DNA of 64,000 nt from contig CAMBNV010000002.1 in assembly GCA_945869195.1 (NCBI GenBank), forward strand, positions 124,001-188,000. The letters are read 5' to 3'. Numbering within the stretch: position 1 is the stretch's first letter; every line of letters starts with the position of its first letter. Positions 30,454 to 39,602 of this stretch are shown piece by piece. The stretch is from Gemmatimonas phototrophica. GTDB taxonomy: Bacteria; Gemmatimonadota; Gemmatimonadetes; Gemmatimonadales; Gemmatimonadaceae. A program made the translations under genes and the position numbers. The notes below the pieces were generated by a model. It made no database searches, was not told the origin of the DNA, and saw nothing but the letters and a program-made list of their open reading frames with translations.

Positions 30454-31737
30454 TCATGCCACCCTGGTGATAGACGCACCCAATGCGTTGAGTCGCTCGT
30501 CGATCCGCTCGTATCCCCGGTCGATCTGCCCAATGTTATTGAGGGTGCTCGTCCCATTCGCGCACAGGGCGGCGATGAGCATCGCCATACCGGCACGGAT
30601 GTCCGGACTCTCCACGGTGGCGCCGCGGAGTTCGGTCGGGCCGCTCACGAGTGCGCGGTGGGGATCGCAGAGCACAATGCGTGCGCCCATACCGACCAAC
30701 TTGTCCACGAAGAACATCCGCGACTCGAACATCTTCTCGTGCATCAGGATGATCCCCTCGCACTGTGTCGCGGTGACAATAGCGATCGACATCACATCCG
30801 CTGGGAAGGCCGGCCAGGGCTGATCCTCGAGCTTCGGCACCGCGCCACCGAGATCGGAGCGGATCCGCAGCTCTTGCTCCGCAGGGACCAACAGGTCGGT
30901 CCCGTCGACTACGGTCGCGACGCCGAGCCGCGCGAAACCAAGCCGCACCGAGCGCAGGTGCTCCACGCCGGCGTCGGCGATGCGGAGCGCCGATCGGGTC
31001 ACCGCGGCGAGGCCGATGAACGAACCGACCTCGATGTGGTCAGGACCGATGGTATGGGTGCACCCCTTGAGCGGCGCGCCACCATCGATGAACAGCACGT
31101 TCGACCCAATACCTCGAATGCTCGCGCCCATGGCTACGAGGAGACGGCAGAGATCCTGCACATGGGGTTCTGAAGCGGCGTTATGGAGGACGGTAGCCCC
31201 CTTCGCCGCCACGGCCGCCATGATGGCATTCTCGGTGCCAGTCACACTCGGCTCGTCGAGAAAGATATCCGCCCCAACGAGCCCCTTCGTCCGGAAGGTG
31301 ATCCGCTCAGCAAAGACATGCTCGGCTCCCATCGCCTCAAGGGCGAGAAAGTGGGTGTCGAGACGCCGGCGGCCGATGACATCTCCCCCGGGCGGCGCGA
31401 GCGTCACGCTGCCGGAGCGCGCGAGGAGTGGCGCGACCAGCAGGATCGACGCGCGGATCCGCTGGCACAGTGCGGGGTCGAGTCCGTCGCCGCGGACGGA
31501 TTTCGCCGTAATCACGAGGGTATTCTCGGCCGTCCACTCGGCACTCGCGCCGGTCTGGCGCACGAGCTGCAACAGACTCTCAATGTCGCGAATCCGTGGC
31601 ACGTTCTTCAGCGTCACCGGCTCGTCCGTGAGCAGGGCCGCACAGACAATTGGTAGCGCGGCGTTCTTGTTCCCTGAAGGACGAATCGTGCCGGACAGGC
31701 GACGACCGCCTTCGACGATGAAGTGAGGTGAGGTCAT
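30454..31737 (-). CDS. murA: UDP-N-acetylglucosamine 1-carboxyvinyltransferase, Asp variant
   Basis: The first committed step of peptidoglycan synthesis: transfers enolpyruvate from PEP to UDP-GlcNAc. 427 residues from ATG 31737; SGNKNAALPI at the start (catalytic Lys region) and the EPT double-barrel pattern follow. The loop that normally has the PGG-Cys fosfomycin target reads PPGGDVIGRRRLD, with Asp at about 119. Cys-to-Asp is known from mycobacteria and Chlamydia and makes MurA insensitive to fosfomycin. A TATATT box seven bases upstream with no Shine-Dalgarno sequence suggests a leaderless mRNA. Confidence 0.96.
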   Translation of the reverse strand: MTSPHFIVEGGRRLSGTIRPSGNKNAALPIVCAALLTDEPVTLKNVPRIRDIESLLQLVRQTGASAEWTAENTLVITAKSVRGDGLDPALCQRIRASILLVAPLLARSGSVTLAPPGGDVIGRRRLDTHFLALEAMGAEHVFAERITFRTKGLVGADIFLDEPSVTGTENAIMAAVAAKGATVLHNAASEPHVQDLCRLLVAMGASIRGIGSNVLFIDGGAPLKGCTHTIGPDHIEVGSFIGLAAVTRSALRIADAGVEHLRSVRLGFARLGVATVVDGTDLLVPAEQELRIRSDLGGAVPKLEDQPWPAFPADVMSIAIVTATQCEGIILMHEKMFESRMFFVDKLVGMGARIVLCDPHRALVSGPTELRGATVESPDIRAGMAMLIAALCANGTSTLNNIGQIDRGYERIDERLNALGASITRVA

Positions 31738-31744
31738 GTCGGGG

Positions 31745-31782
31745 AATATACGCTTGACGATACCTCGCCGACGAGAGACCAT
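31745..31782. promoter_or_regulatory. Divergent promoter region of murA and the DUF948-like gene
   Basis: Minus strand: TATATT (31750..31745), seven bases before the murA ATG; the -35 is poor. Plus strand: TTGACG (31754-31759), 17 bases, GACCAT (31777-31782), five bases before the ATG at 31788. Both imply leaderless messages. Confidence 0.4.
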
Positions 31783-31787
31783 TCGAG

Positions 31788-32339
31788 ATGGTCATCTATC
31801 AACTCGCTGCCATCGCCGACACCGTACTCGTCCGCAACGTGGTGCCAACCCGTACGGCATTCGAGCAGATCGTCTTCGTCGCCTCGGGTCTGACGAGCAT
31901 CCTCGCCCTGCTCCTGGCCCTCTTGTTGGTCGTCGGGCTGTTCCGGATGCGCTCCACCGCGACGGAGGTGCTTCAGCAGCTCGAAGCCCTCCTGGTCGAG
32001 CTCAGACCCATGGCCCGCAACACCACCGCGATGTCCGACGACGTGCGGGAAGTCGCGAAGAACGTGAACCAGATGGTCGACGAGTCGCGCGACACCGTCC
32101 GCGTGGTCAACGAGCGCGTCCGATCATCCGTGGTCGCACTCACCGACCGGGTCGACGAGATGAGCGACATTGTCGGGCGCGTAAATCGCTCCGCCGAACG
32201 GGTCGCCGCGGCGGCGACGAGCGCGGTGGCGGGGATCACACTCGGGGCGCGCGCACTTGGATTGAGTAAGGGGCGCAAGGCCAAGAAAGCCGCGACTCCC
32301 GAGGCGCCGGAACGACCGCGACTGCGCCGCCGGGACTGA
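31788..32339 (+). CDS. DUF948-like membrane-anchored coiled-coil protein
   Basis: 183 residues. One membrane helix (about 28-52, FVASGLTSILALLLALLLVV) is followed by a long amphipathic helix (about 60-150) with regular hydrophobic spacing and Val/Asp/Arg-rich heptads, and a basic tail (KGRKAKKA). The layout matches DUF948 proteins, which resemble small methyl-accepting or laminin-like coiled coils. The function is unknown. It is transcribed away from murA. The 95 bases after it hold only a short hairpin (CCTCCG/CGGAGG). Confidence 0.78.
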   Translation: MVIYQLAAIADTVLVRNVVPTRTAFEQIVFVASGLTSILALLLALLLVVGLFRMRSTATEVLQQLEALLVELRPMARNTTAMSDDVREVAKNVNQMVDESRDTVRVVNERVRSSVVALTDRVDEMSDIVGRVNRSAERVAAAATSAVAGITLGARALGLSKGRKAKKAATPEAPERPRLRRRD

Positions 32340-32434
32340 GGCGCACGGCGGGGGGAGAGGGGGCGCGATGCTCGCCTGCGCAACGGGATCGTTCCTCCGT
32401 CTCCGTCGGAGGCACCGCGCGCGGCTAACCGCCG

Positions 32435-34714
32435 TTAGTCGAAGTCGCGCCGGAGCCCGGCGAACGCGATGACGAGGCGCTTTCGGCCGACGCTCTCGTC
32501 GTCGAAGTCCACGGTCACCTTCGCGTCTTTTCCACCCCCGCTGACCTCGGCGATGGCGCCCGAGCCGAACTTCGCATGCCGCACGCGCTCGCCAGCCACG
32601 AAGCTCGGTGTATCCTGCGACGCGTCTTCGTCCTGGATAAAACTCGAGACCTGCTCACTGGACCTGGGCGACCAGGCCGGCAGCCGCGGCTTGAAGTTGC
32701 GGTCCTCGTTCGTGAATCGCCCGCTCCCCGATGACGAGAAGAGCGACGCGTTCGGCGACGCCAGTCGCGCCGAACCCCGGAGCTTGAGCGTGGCGCGCTT
32801 CTCGAAGTGCGCGACGTCCAGGCCGCGGAGAAAACTCGACCGGGTGCACGGGAGCAGCTCGCCGTTGCGGCGACGCTGGTGCGCCCACGAGATCAAGAGT
32901 CGCTCGCCGGCGCGAGTGATCGCCACGTAAAGCAGCCGCCGCTCCTCCTCGAGTGTGGCGGGGTCGTCGAAGGCGCGCGCGAGCGGAAAGAGCCCGTCCT
33001 CGAGACCCGTGACGCAGATCATCGGATACTCGAGCCCCTTGGCCGTGTGCACCGTCATCATCGTGACTGCGTCCGCCTCGGGCCCCAACTGGTCAAGCCC
33101 CGTCACGAGCATCGCACGTTGGAGGAAGTGATCGAGCGGCCGCAGCCCGACTTCACCCCCGTCATCGATGATGACCTCCGCCGCGGAGGTGACGAGTTCG
33201 CGGACGTTGTCGAGGCGATCCAGACCCTCTGGTCCCTCGTTGCGCAATGCGTTGTCGTACCCGATTGCCGTGATGAGCTGCACGAGCAGCTGGTCGACGC
33301 TCGCGTCAACCGCCAGCGCGCGGACGCGGTCTACGGTCGCGACCAGATCGAGCAAGGCGGTACGCGTCGCTGGCCGGATGCCGCCGATCGTGTCGATACG
33401 CCGGGCCTGCTCGAGCAACGGAATCGATGCCTCGCGGGCTTCGAGGCCGAGCAGCTCGAGTGTGGTCTCCCCCACCCCGCGCTTGGGCGCTCCCACGGCG
33501 CGGCGGAAGGCCTCGTCGTCGGCGGGATTGGCGATGAGTCGCAACCAGGAGACGAGGTCTTTGATCTCGCGTCGGTCGTAAAAGCGGACCGCTCCGACGA
33601 GCCGGTACGGAATCGCCGCGCGCCGCATCGCCTCTTCCATCGCCCGGCTCTGTGCGTTGGTGCGATACAGCACCGCGCAGTCCCGTAGGGCGCCGCGCGA
33701 CGTGCGCCACTGCTGTACGGCGTCGGCGATTGCCTCGGCCTCGTCGCGATCGTCCGCGCACTCGAGCAGCACCGCTGGCTCGCCCCCGGTACGCGTAGGG
33801 CGCAGCGTCTTTCCGCGACGTGCGGCGTTGCGCACAATGACGTCGTTCGCGAGCGAGAGGATCGGCGCGGTGGATCGATAATTCTCCTCGAGGCGCACGA
33901 CGCGCGCCGACGGGAAGTCGCGTTCGAAGTCGAGGATGTTGCGGATATCAGCGCCGCGCCAGCCATAGATCGCCTGATCGTCGTCACCGACTACCGCGAG
34001 GTTGCCGTGGGCGGCGGCGATGAGGCGCACAAACTCGTACTGCGCGCGATTGGTGTCCTGATACTCGTCTACGAGCACGTGCCGGAACCGGCGCTGCAGC
34101 TGCTCCCGGACAATGGGCTGCTCATGCAGGATGCGCACCGGCAGCGCGAGCAGATCGTCAAACGACACCGCATTCGCGCCCCGCAGCGTCGCCTCGAGCA
34201 GGTTGTAGATCTGCGCCGCGGCCTTGGCGAGTGGAGTTCGCGCAAGCGCCTGATACTCGGGCGGATCGACGAGGGCGTTCTTCGCCGAGGAGATTTCGCT
34301 GTTGATCGCCTTGGGAGCGAACTCCTTGACGCTAATCCGGCAGCGCCCCATGAGCCGCTTCACGACGGCGAGCGAGTCGTCCTCGTCGTAAATCGTGTAC
34401 TCCGCGGTGCGACCGACATGCGCGCCATGGATGCGCAGCAGGCGCGCGCCAATGCCGTGGAAGGTGCCGATCCACATACCCGCCGGCTCGCGGCCGAGCT
34501 GACGACCGACACGGTCGCGCATCTCCCCGGCGGCCTTGTTCGTAAAGGTCACGGCGAGAATCGCCTGCGCCGGGACGGCGTGCACCTCGATCAGCCGAGC
34601 GATGCGCGTCGTGAGCACGCGGGTCTTGCCGGAACCGGCGCCGGCGACGACGAGGAGGGGACCTTCCCCGTGCTCGACCGCCTCGCGCTGCGCCGGATTG
34701 AGTGTGCTCCTCAA
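32435..34714 (-). CDS. pcrA: UvrD/PcrA-type ATP-dependent DNA helicase
   Basis: Superfamily 1A 3'-5' helicase for nucleotide excision repair and recombination control. 759 residues: motif I VVAGAGSGKTRVL (about 22-34), motif II VDEYQDTN, motif III GDDDQAIYGWRGA, motif IV region LEENYRS and motif V TVHTAKGLEYP. The Tudor-like C-terminus (HAKFGSGAIAEVSGGG) is typical of PcrA. The start is TTG 34714, overlapping the serS stop as TTGA; the frame before it lies inside serS. Confidence 0.94.
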   Translation of the reverse strand: MRSTLNPAQREAVEHGEGPLLVVAGAGSGKTRVLTTRIARLIEVHAVPAQAILAVTFTNKAAGEMRDRVGRQLGREPAGMWIGTFHGIGARLLRIHGAHVGRTAEYTIYDEDDSLAVVKRLMGRCRISVKEFAPKAINSEISSAKNALVDPPEYQALARTPLAKAAAQIYNLLEATLRGANAVSFDDLLALPVRILHEQPIVREQLQRRFRHVLVDEYQDTNRAQYEFVRLIAAAHGNLAVVGDDDQAIYGWRGADIRNILDFERDFPSARVVRLEENYRSTAPILSLANDVIVRNAARRGKTLRPTRTGGEPAVLLECADDRDEAEAIADAVQQWRTSRGALRDCAVLYRTNAQSRAMEEAMRRAAIPYRLVGAVRFYDRREIKDLVSWLRLIANPADDEAFRRAVGAPKRGVGETTLELLGLEAREASIPLLEQARRIDTIGGIRPATRTALLDLVATVDRVRALAVDASVDQLLVQLITAIGYDNALRNEGPEGLDRLDNVRELVTSAAEVIIDDGGEVGLRPLDHFLQRAMLVTGLDQLGPEADAVTMMTVHTAKGLEYPMICVTGLEDGLFPLARAFDDPATLEEERRLLYVAITRAGERLLISWAHQRRRNGELLPCTRSSFLRGLDVAHFEKRATLKLRGSARLASPNASLFSSSGSGRFTNEDRNFKPRLPAWSPRSSEQVSSFIQDEDASQDTPSFVAGERVRHAKFGSGAIAEVSGGGKDAKVTVDFDDESVGRKRLVIAFAGLRRDFD

Positions 34715-35985
34715 ACGAGGCGGTCCACGCCCAGCCAGGGGCGCAGCGCCTCGGGAACTTCGACGGAGCCATCCGGTTGCTGGTAGTGCTCGAGGATCGC
34801 GGCGAAAATCCGCGGGAATGCGACACCTGACCCGTTCAACGTATGCACGAAGCGAGGCTTCTCCCCGGGCTCTGGTCGATACCGAATGTTCGCGCGGCGC
34901 GCCTGGAACTCGCTGAAACTCGAGCAAGAGGACACTTCGAGCCACTTTCCCACGCCAGGAGAAAACACCTCAAGGTCGTACGTCTTTGCGCTGGAGAATC
35001 CGGTGTCGCCGGCTGAGAGGAGCACGACGCGGTACGGGAGCCCGAACCGCTGGAGCACAGTCTCCACATGACCAACGAGTCGCTCCAGCTCTGCTTCACT
35101 CTGCTCTGGCGCGCAATAGCGCACCAGCTCGACCTTGTCGAATTCGTGCACGCGGAGGATGCCCCGAGTGTCCTTCCCGGCGGAGCCCGCCTCACGCCGG
35201 AAGCAGGGGCTATAGGCACAGAAGGCTTTCGGGAGGTCTGCTGCCGCGAGGATTTCATCCCGATACAGATTCGTGATCGGCACCTCCGCCGTCGGAATAA
35301 GGAAGAGGTCCTCGTCTCGGAGGGCGTACATGTCGTCTTCGAACTTCGGCAGCTGGCCCGTGCCGGTCATCGTCGCGCGATTTGCGATGACAGGTACCCA
35401 GAGTTCCTCATAGCCGAACTCATCCGCATGCAGGTCGAGCATGGCATTCATGAAACTACGAATCAGGCGCGCGCCCTTGCCGCGATAGACGACAAAGCCC
35501 GAGCCTGCGACCTTCGCGCCACGCTCAAGGTCGAGGAGCCCCAGCGCGGCACCGACCTCCCAGTGGGGCTTCACGCTTTCGGCCGGGCGCGGCGTGCCCC
35601 AACTACGCACGATGCGGTTGTGCGACTCGTCGCCCTCTGGGACATCCGCGAGCGTCAGGTTGGGAATACCGAGAAGCAGCTCGTCGAGGCGGGCCTGCAT
35701 CGGAGCGAGGTCGGCTTCGATCGCGGCGATCTCGTCCCCGAGGGCGCGTGCTTCTGCGATCGGGGTGTCGGCGGCCTCTCCGGACTTCTTGAGGCGGCCA
35801 ACGTCCTGTGTCAGGGTATTCCGGCGGGCCTTCTTTTCCTCGACTGCGGCGATCGCCGCTCGGCGCGTGCGGTCGAGCGCCTCCGCTTCATCGATCTCGG
35901 GGCCGTGTACGCCGAGCCTGCCGCGGCGGCGCATCGCCTCACGCAGCTGCGCTACCTGATCGCGCACCATCCGCAGATCGTGCAC
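34711..35985 (-). CDS. serS: Seryl-tRNA synthetase
   Basis: Charges tRNA-Ser and, because the cell has tRNA-Sec, also serylates tRNA-Sec. 424 residues: an N-terminal coiled-coil arm (about 30-105) and a class II core with motif 2 PCFRREAGSAGKDTRG (about 265-280) and a C-terminal motif 3 (TLNGSGVAFPRIFAAILE). It starts at GTG 35985, three bases after the lipoprotein gene, and couples to pcrA. Confidence 0.97.
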   Translation of the reverse strand: MHDLRMVRDQVAQLREAMRRRGRLGVHGPEIDEAEALDRTRRAAIAAVEEKKARRNTLTQDVGRLKKSGEAADTPIAEARALGDEIAAIEADLAPMQARLDELLLGIPNLTLADVPEGDESHNRIVRSWGTPRPAESVKPHWEVGAALGLLDLERGAKVAGSGFVVYRGKGARLIRSFMNAMLDLHADEFGYEELWVPVIANRATMTGTGQLPKFEDDMYALRDEDLFLIPTAEVPITNLYRDEILAAADLPKAFCAYSPCFRREAGSAGKDTRGILRVHEFDKVELVRYCAPEQSEAELERLVGHVETVLQRFGLPYRVVLLSAGDTGFSSAKTYDLEVFSPGVGKWLEVSSCSSFSEFQARRANIRYRPEPGEKPRFVHTLNGSGVAFPRIFAAILEHYQQPDGSVEVPEALRPWLGVDRLV

Positions 35986-35988
35986 GAC

Positions 35989-36579
35989 TCAGAACTCCGG
36001 GATGCCCGAGCTCAGCGAACGGAACCCACAGTTGGGATTCACGCGCGCCGACAGCTTGATGCGCCGTTCGGACCGGATGACCGAATCGACCAGGAACTTG
36101 GCGTAGATATCCTTTCGAAGGTCGTATTGACAAAACTGGGTGGTCACTTTGACGAAGAACGACTGCCCCTCGTTCACCAGCATCAACGAATCGTCCTGCC
36201 ACCCGGTGGCCGGAGCCTCGGCTAGCACGTTGTAGACACCTAGGGCGCGCTGAAAGGCAATCGGCCGCGTGCCCGCGATTGGCGAGACGACGCTAGCGAC
36301 GGGCCAAACCATGAGACGACCGTCTGCGTCGATGTCGAACGCGAGATCGAATGAGCCGGCCGCATCGAGGCGCACGACGGTGGCCTGTGGCACGAGCAGC
36401 CCCGCGGGAAATGCCGCGGGAGAGCCCGACATCGCCCAGAGCTCAAAACTGGCGTCGATATTCGGACGACTGGCTTGAATCTGAAAAGGGTCCGCGCAGC
36501 TACTCGTCCCAAGGACGACGGCGACGAGGGCGACGAGGGCGCGGCGCGAGCGCGGCGTGAAGAAAATCGGCAGGGTCAT
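35989..36579 (-). CDS. Hypothetical lipoprotein
   Basis: About 196 residues from ATG 36579. The N-terminus is basic and hydrophobic with a lipobox-like VVLGTSSCADP, so it is probably a secreted lipoprotein. The rest is beta-rich (FELWAMSGSPAAFP, FDLAFDIDADGRLMVW), and I recognise no family. It precedes serS by three bases. Upstream, TTGTTA and TAGTGT spaced by 18 bases could be a weak promoter. Confidence 0.75.
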   Translation of the reverse strand: MTLPIFFTPRSRRALVALVAVVLGTSSCADPFQIQASRPNIDASFELWAMSGSPAAFPAGLLVPQATVVRLDAAGSFDLAFDIDADGRLMVWPVASVVSPIAGTRPIAFQRALGVYNVLAEAPATGWQDDSLMLVNEGQSFFVKVTTQFCQYDLRKDIYAKFLVDSVIRSERRIKLSARVNPNCGFRSLSSGIPEF

Positions 36580-36631
36580 CACAGTCTCTAACACTAACGG
36601 TAAGAGGGGTGCCGTAACAAGCGATACATGC

Positions 36632-36659
36632 TTGACTTACCCACTCCCGAGCGTACACT
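36632..36659 (+). promoter_or_regulatory. Promoter of the roadblock/receiver/manC operon
   Basis: -35 TTGACT (36632-36637), 16 bases, -10 TACACT (36654-36659). Transcription would begin near 36666, followed by GGAGGGG and the GTG start at 36684. Confidence 0.65.
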
Positions 36660-36683
36660 TCGGAAACATTTCCCGGAGGGGCG

Positions 36684-36953
36684 GTGCCAACCATTCGCGA
36701 CCTTGTCGCGGCCATCCGGCGGCGTGATGACGTCGATGCCGCCGTGGTGCTCGGCCGAGACGGCCGTCTCATCGATCATCAGGCCAAGACGGACGCAGGC
36801 GCAGGCATCGAGTCCGAGGCCCAGGGCCGCGTTGTTCGAGGCGCGATCTCCACCGACGCGATTTGCCTTGTGCGGTTGCGCCCAGCGGCCGGTCTCGGTG
36901 CGCTGCTGTTCGACCCGCGCCGCCATCGCGCGCGCATCGCGGCCCTGGTCTGA
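36684..36953 (+). CDS. Roadblock/LC7-like small protein, apparently shortened
   Basis: 89 residues from GTG 36684 with a strong GGAGGGG upstream. The N-terminal IRDLVAAIRRRDDVDAAVVLG and the C-terminal GALLFDPRRHRARIAAL resemble bacterial roadblock/LC7 proteins (regulators of small GTPases and polarity), but the central sheet between about residues 45 and 50 seems to be missing compared with the usual 115-120 residues. It may be an internally deleted copy. It lies just before a receiver-domain gene. Confidence 0.6.
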   Translation: MPTIRDLVAAIRRRDDVDAAVVLGRDGRLIDHQAKTDAGAGIESEAQGRVVRGAISTDAICLVRLRPAAGLGALLFDPRRHRARIAALV

Positions 36954-36964
36954 CCTCCTCTGCG

Positions 36965-37369
36965 GTGGTGGCCTCCCACGCTCACGCGACCCGACTCCAT
37001 GTGCTTGTCGCAGACGACGAGCCACACATCGGCCGGATTATCAAGACCAAGCTCGAGCAGGGACCGTTTTCCGTCACCCTCGTGTACGACGGCGCGGAGG
37101 CACTTGCCGAGTTGGAGCGGTCACCCGACGTCAGCCTCCTGATCCTCGACCTGATGATGCCCCAGGTCACGGGATTCGAGGTCCTCGAGCGCGTGCGCAC
37201 CAATCCGCGCTGGAACATGCTCCCCTGCCTCATTCTCACGGCCGCCGGCCAAGACCACCAAGAGGTAGAGGCCCGGCGTCGTGGTGCCGACGACTTTATG
37301 ACGAAACCGTTCAGCCCCAAACGCCTGCTCGCCCGTGCACTCGCACTCGTCGGCGTGGAGGGGGCGTGA
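36965..37369 (+). CDS. Single-domain response regulator (CheY-like receiver)
   Basis: A 134-residue receiver with no output domain. Acidic pocket DDEP, phosphorylated Asp in LILDLMMP, Thr in LILTAAG and Lys in DFMTKPFSP. The start is taken as GTG 36965 (a second GTG follows immediately). No histidine kinase is in the window. Its stop overlaps the manC start (GTGA), so it is linked to sugar nucleotide synthesis. Confidence 0.92.
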   Translation: MVASHAHATRLHVLVADDEPHIGRIIKTKLEQGPFSVTLVYDGAEALAELERSPDVSLLILDLMMPQVTGFEVLERVRTNPRWNMLPCLILTAAGQDHQEVEARRRGADDFMTKPFSPKRLLARALALVGVEGA

Positions 37370-38409
37370 GCGCGCCCCTTTACGCGGTCGTCCTCGCCGG
37401 AGGAGTCGGCTCGCGGTTCTGGCCGCTTAGCACACCCGAGCGCCCCAAGCAGCTGCTGCCGCTGATCAGCGACGCCGCCATGCTCTGCGAGACGATCGAG
37501 CGACTGGAACCGTTGGTCGGGCTCGACCGGGTCCTGATCCTCACGACCGCGCGTTTACGCGACGCGATCCTCGCGGCCCTTCCGGCAATATCGGCCGACC
37601 AACTACTCCTCGAATCGCGGCCCGCTGGCACCGCGGCCGCCTTAACCTGGGCGGCCGCAGAGGTCGTGGCCCGTGGTGGGCCCAATGCGCGCATGATCTG
37701 TGTCCATGCGGACTGGGCGATCGGGGACGCGGCGCGATTTCGTGATACGCTCCAGCAGGCCGCAGCGGTCGCCGCGGCGCGCGACGCGCTGGCCACGGTA
37801 GGCATCGTGCCGACACGACCGGACCCCGGCTTTGGATACATCCAGCCCGGGGAGTTCCACGACGACGGCTCGCGCACGGTCGCGCGGTTCGTCGAGAAGC
37901 CCGACCGCGAGCGGGCGATGGCGATGGTCCGCGACGGATTTCTCTGGAACTCAGGAATCTTTGCCTGGCGCGCGCAATGTCTCCTCGACGAGGTGCGCGC
38001 GGTTACGCCAGAACTCGCGGATGCCTTGGCCGCGGTGCCGCAGGGCGCGGCCGCTTTCTTCGCGGCCGTCACGACCGACCTGAGCATCGACGTCGGTGTT
38101 CTCGAGCGTAGCCGACGCGTCGTCGTACTGCCAGGAGACTTCGGGTGGGACGATGTGGGTACCTGGGGCGCATTGCGGCGGGTTCGTGCGCTGGATGCTC
38201 AGGGCAATGCCACCCATGGCCGCGTGCACGCGCAGGAGGCCAGCGGCAACGTGGTGCATGCCGAGGGAAGCACGGTCGTGCTCTACGGCGTCCACGACCT
38301 CGTGGTCATCGTACGGGACGGAGTGACGCTCGTCACGACGGTCGAGCGGTCGGCCGACCTCAAACCGCTTGTGAACGCACTCGCCGCCGACCTTCGGGAG
38401 CTCATGTGA
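37366..38409 (+). CDS. manC: Mannose-1-phosphate guanylyltransferase
   Basis: Makes GDP-mannose for polysaccharides or glycoconjugates. 347 residues with the pyrophosphorylase signature GGVGSRFWPLSTPERPKQLL near the start, then VHADWAIGD, RFVEKPDRE, FLWNSGIFAW and GDFGWDDVGTW. The isomerase domain of bifunctional ManC is absent. It starts at GTG 37366, coupled to the receiver gene; the stop overlaps the next start (TGATG). Confidence 0.93.
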   Translation: MSAPLYAVVLAGGVGSRFWPLSTPERPKQLLPLISDAAMLCETIERLEPLVGLDRVLILTTARLRDAILAALPAISADQLLLESRPAGTAAALTWAAAEVVARGGPNARMICVHADWAIGDAARFRDTLQQAAAVAAARDALATVGIVPTRPDPGFGYIQPGEFHDDGSRTVARFVEKPDRERAMAMVRDGFLWNSGIFAWRAQCLLDEVRAVTPELADALAAVPQGAAAFFAAVTTDLSIDVGVLERSRRVVVLPGDFGWDDVGTWGALRRVRALDAQGNATHGRVHAQEASGNVVHAEGSTVVLYGVHDLVVIVRDGVTLVTTVERSADLKPLVNALAADLRELM

Positions 38410-39602
38410 TGGGCATTGTTCTCTACGACGATCAGATCGCCCGCGGGTTCGAGCCGTTTGCGCTCACGCGGCCGGCGGGCGAGCTCCGTGCGGGCGGGGA
38501 GATTATCCGCCGCCGCTGGACTCGGGTGCTCGGCACCCCTGCCCTCGGGTTCATCGGAGCACCCCATCTCGCGGCGTTTGACGAGTTCGACTCGCCGAGC
38601 GCCGCGACAGGGATCCTCGACACTGGGGTCTGGATCGTGAACGCCCGCTGCGCGCCCGCGCTCGGTAGCGCTGTTCCGTCGGACGCGCAGGTGATTCGGG
38701 TCGCCGACCGAGTGGCGGCGATCCGCCTCACGTCGCCGATGGCAGTGGAGGCGTTCGCGTCGGGTCAGGCAACGCTCGAACTCCTCGCTGGCTCCCGTGC
38801 GTCGGTGGTACTCGACGGCTGGTGGCTCGACGCCGTCTGGGACCTCATCCGTCACCTCTCGCCGATGCTCGCGTCGGACGCGATCGCACTCGCTCCCGAT
38901 CGTGCGGAGGTGCCTGCGCAGCTCACCGTGCTCGGATCGCACCGCGTGCACGTCGACATGGCCGCCCACGTCGAGCCGTTCGTCGTGGTGGATGCGACCG
39001 CGGGTCCGGTGCTCATCCGGCGTGGTGCGACGGTGCAGGCTTTCACTCGGTTGGTCGGCCCCTGCATCATCGGCGAAGATGCCATCGTGAGTGGCGGTCG
39101 AGTGGCCGCCAGTAGCATTGGCGAGCACGTGAAGGTGAATGGCGAGATGAACTCCACCATCATGATCGGACACTGCAACAAGGGGCACGAGGGCTTTGTT
39201 GGGCACTCGGTGATTGGGCGCTGGGCCAATCTTGGCGCAGATACCGTGACGAGCAATCTCAAGAACTCGTACGGAGCGATCTCACTCTGGACACCTCGCG
39301 GTGTCGAGGTGACCGGGCTGCAGTTCCTCGGCAGTCTGATCGGTGATCACGTCAAGACCGGGATCGGCACGCGACTCCCCACGGGATGCGTGCTCGGTGC
39401 GGGGGCGAACCTCTTCGGCAGTGCGATGCCGCCGAAAGCCGTCCCCCCGTTCGCGTGGGGCGAAGCGCCCGCCTGGGCGCAGTTCGTCTTTGACAAGTTC
39501 CTCCAAGTCGCCGAACGAGTGATGGCGCGCCGCGACGTCGCGCTCTCCCCGCGGATGCGTGAGTGCCTTCGCGCGGCGCATGCGGCGCGTTGGACGGTCT
39601 GA
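38409..39602 (+). CDS. GlmU-like putative sugar nucleotidyltransferase with acyltransferase repeats
   Basis: A 397-residue protein of the alternative bacterial GlmU type (N-terminal nucleotidyltransferase-like, about 1-210; C-terminal left-handed beta-helix, about 240-360). Examples are IVLYDDQIARGFEPFALTRPAGELRAG at the start and GEHVKVNGEMNSTIMIGHCNKGHEGFVGHSVIG in the helix, quoted here in part. It would make UDP-GlcNAc or a related sugar nucleotide. Context with manC suggests cell-surface polysaccharide work. Confidence 0.85.
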   Translation: MGIVLYDDQIARGFEPFALTRPAGELRAGGEIIRRRWTRVLGTPALGFIGAPHLAAFDEFDSPSAATGILDTGVWIVNARCAPALGSAVPSDAQVIRVADRVAAIRLTSPMAVEAFASGQATLELLAGSRASVVLDGWWLDAVWDLIRHLSPMLASDAIALAPDRAEVPAQLTVLGSHRVHVDMAAHVEPFVVVDATAGPVLIRRGATVQAFTRLVGPCIIGEDAIVSGGRVAASSIGEHVKVNGEMNSTIMIGHCNKGHEGFVGHSVIGRWANLGADTVTSNLKNSYGAISLWTPRGVEVTGLQFLGSLIGDHVKTGIGTRLPTGCVLGAGANLFGSAMPPKAVPPFAWGEAPAWAQFVFDKFLQVAERVMARRDVALSPRMRECLRAAHAARWTV

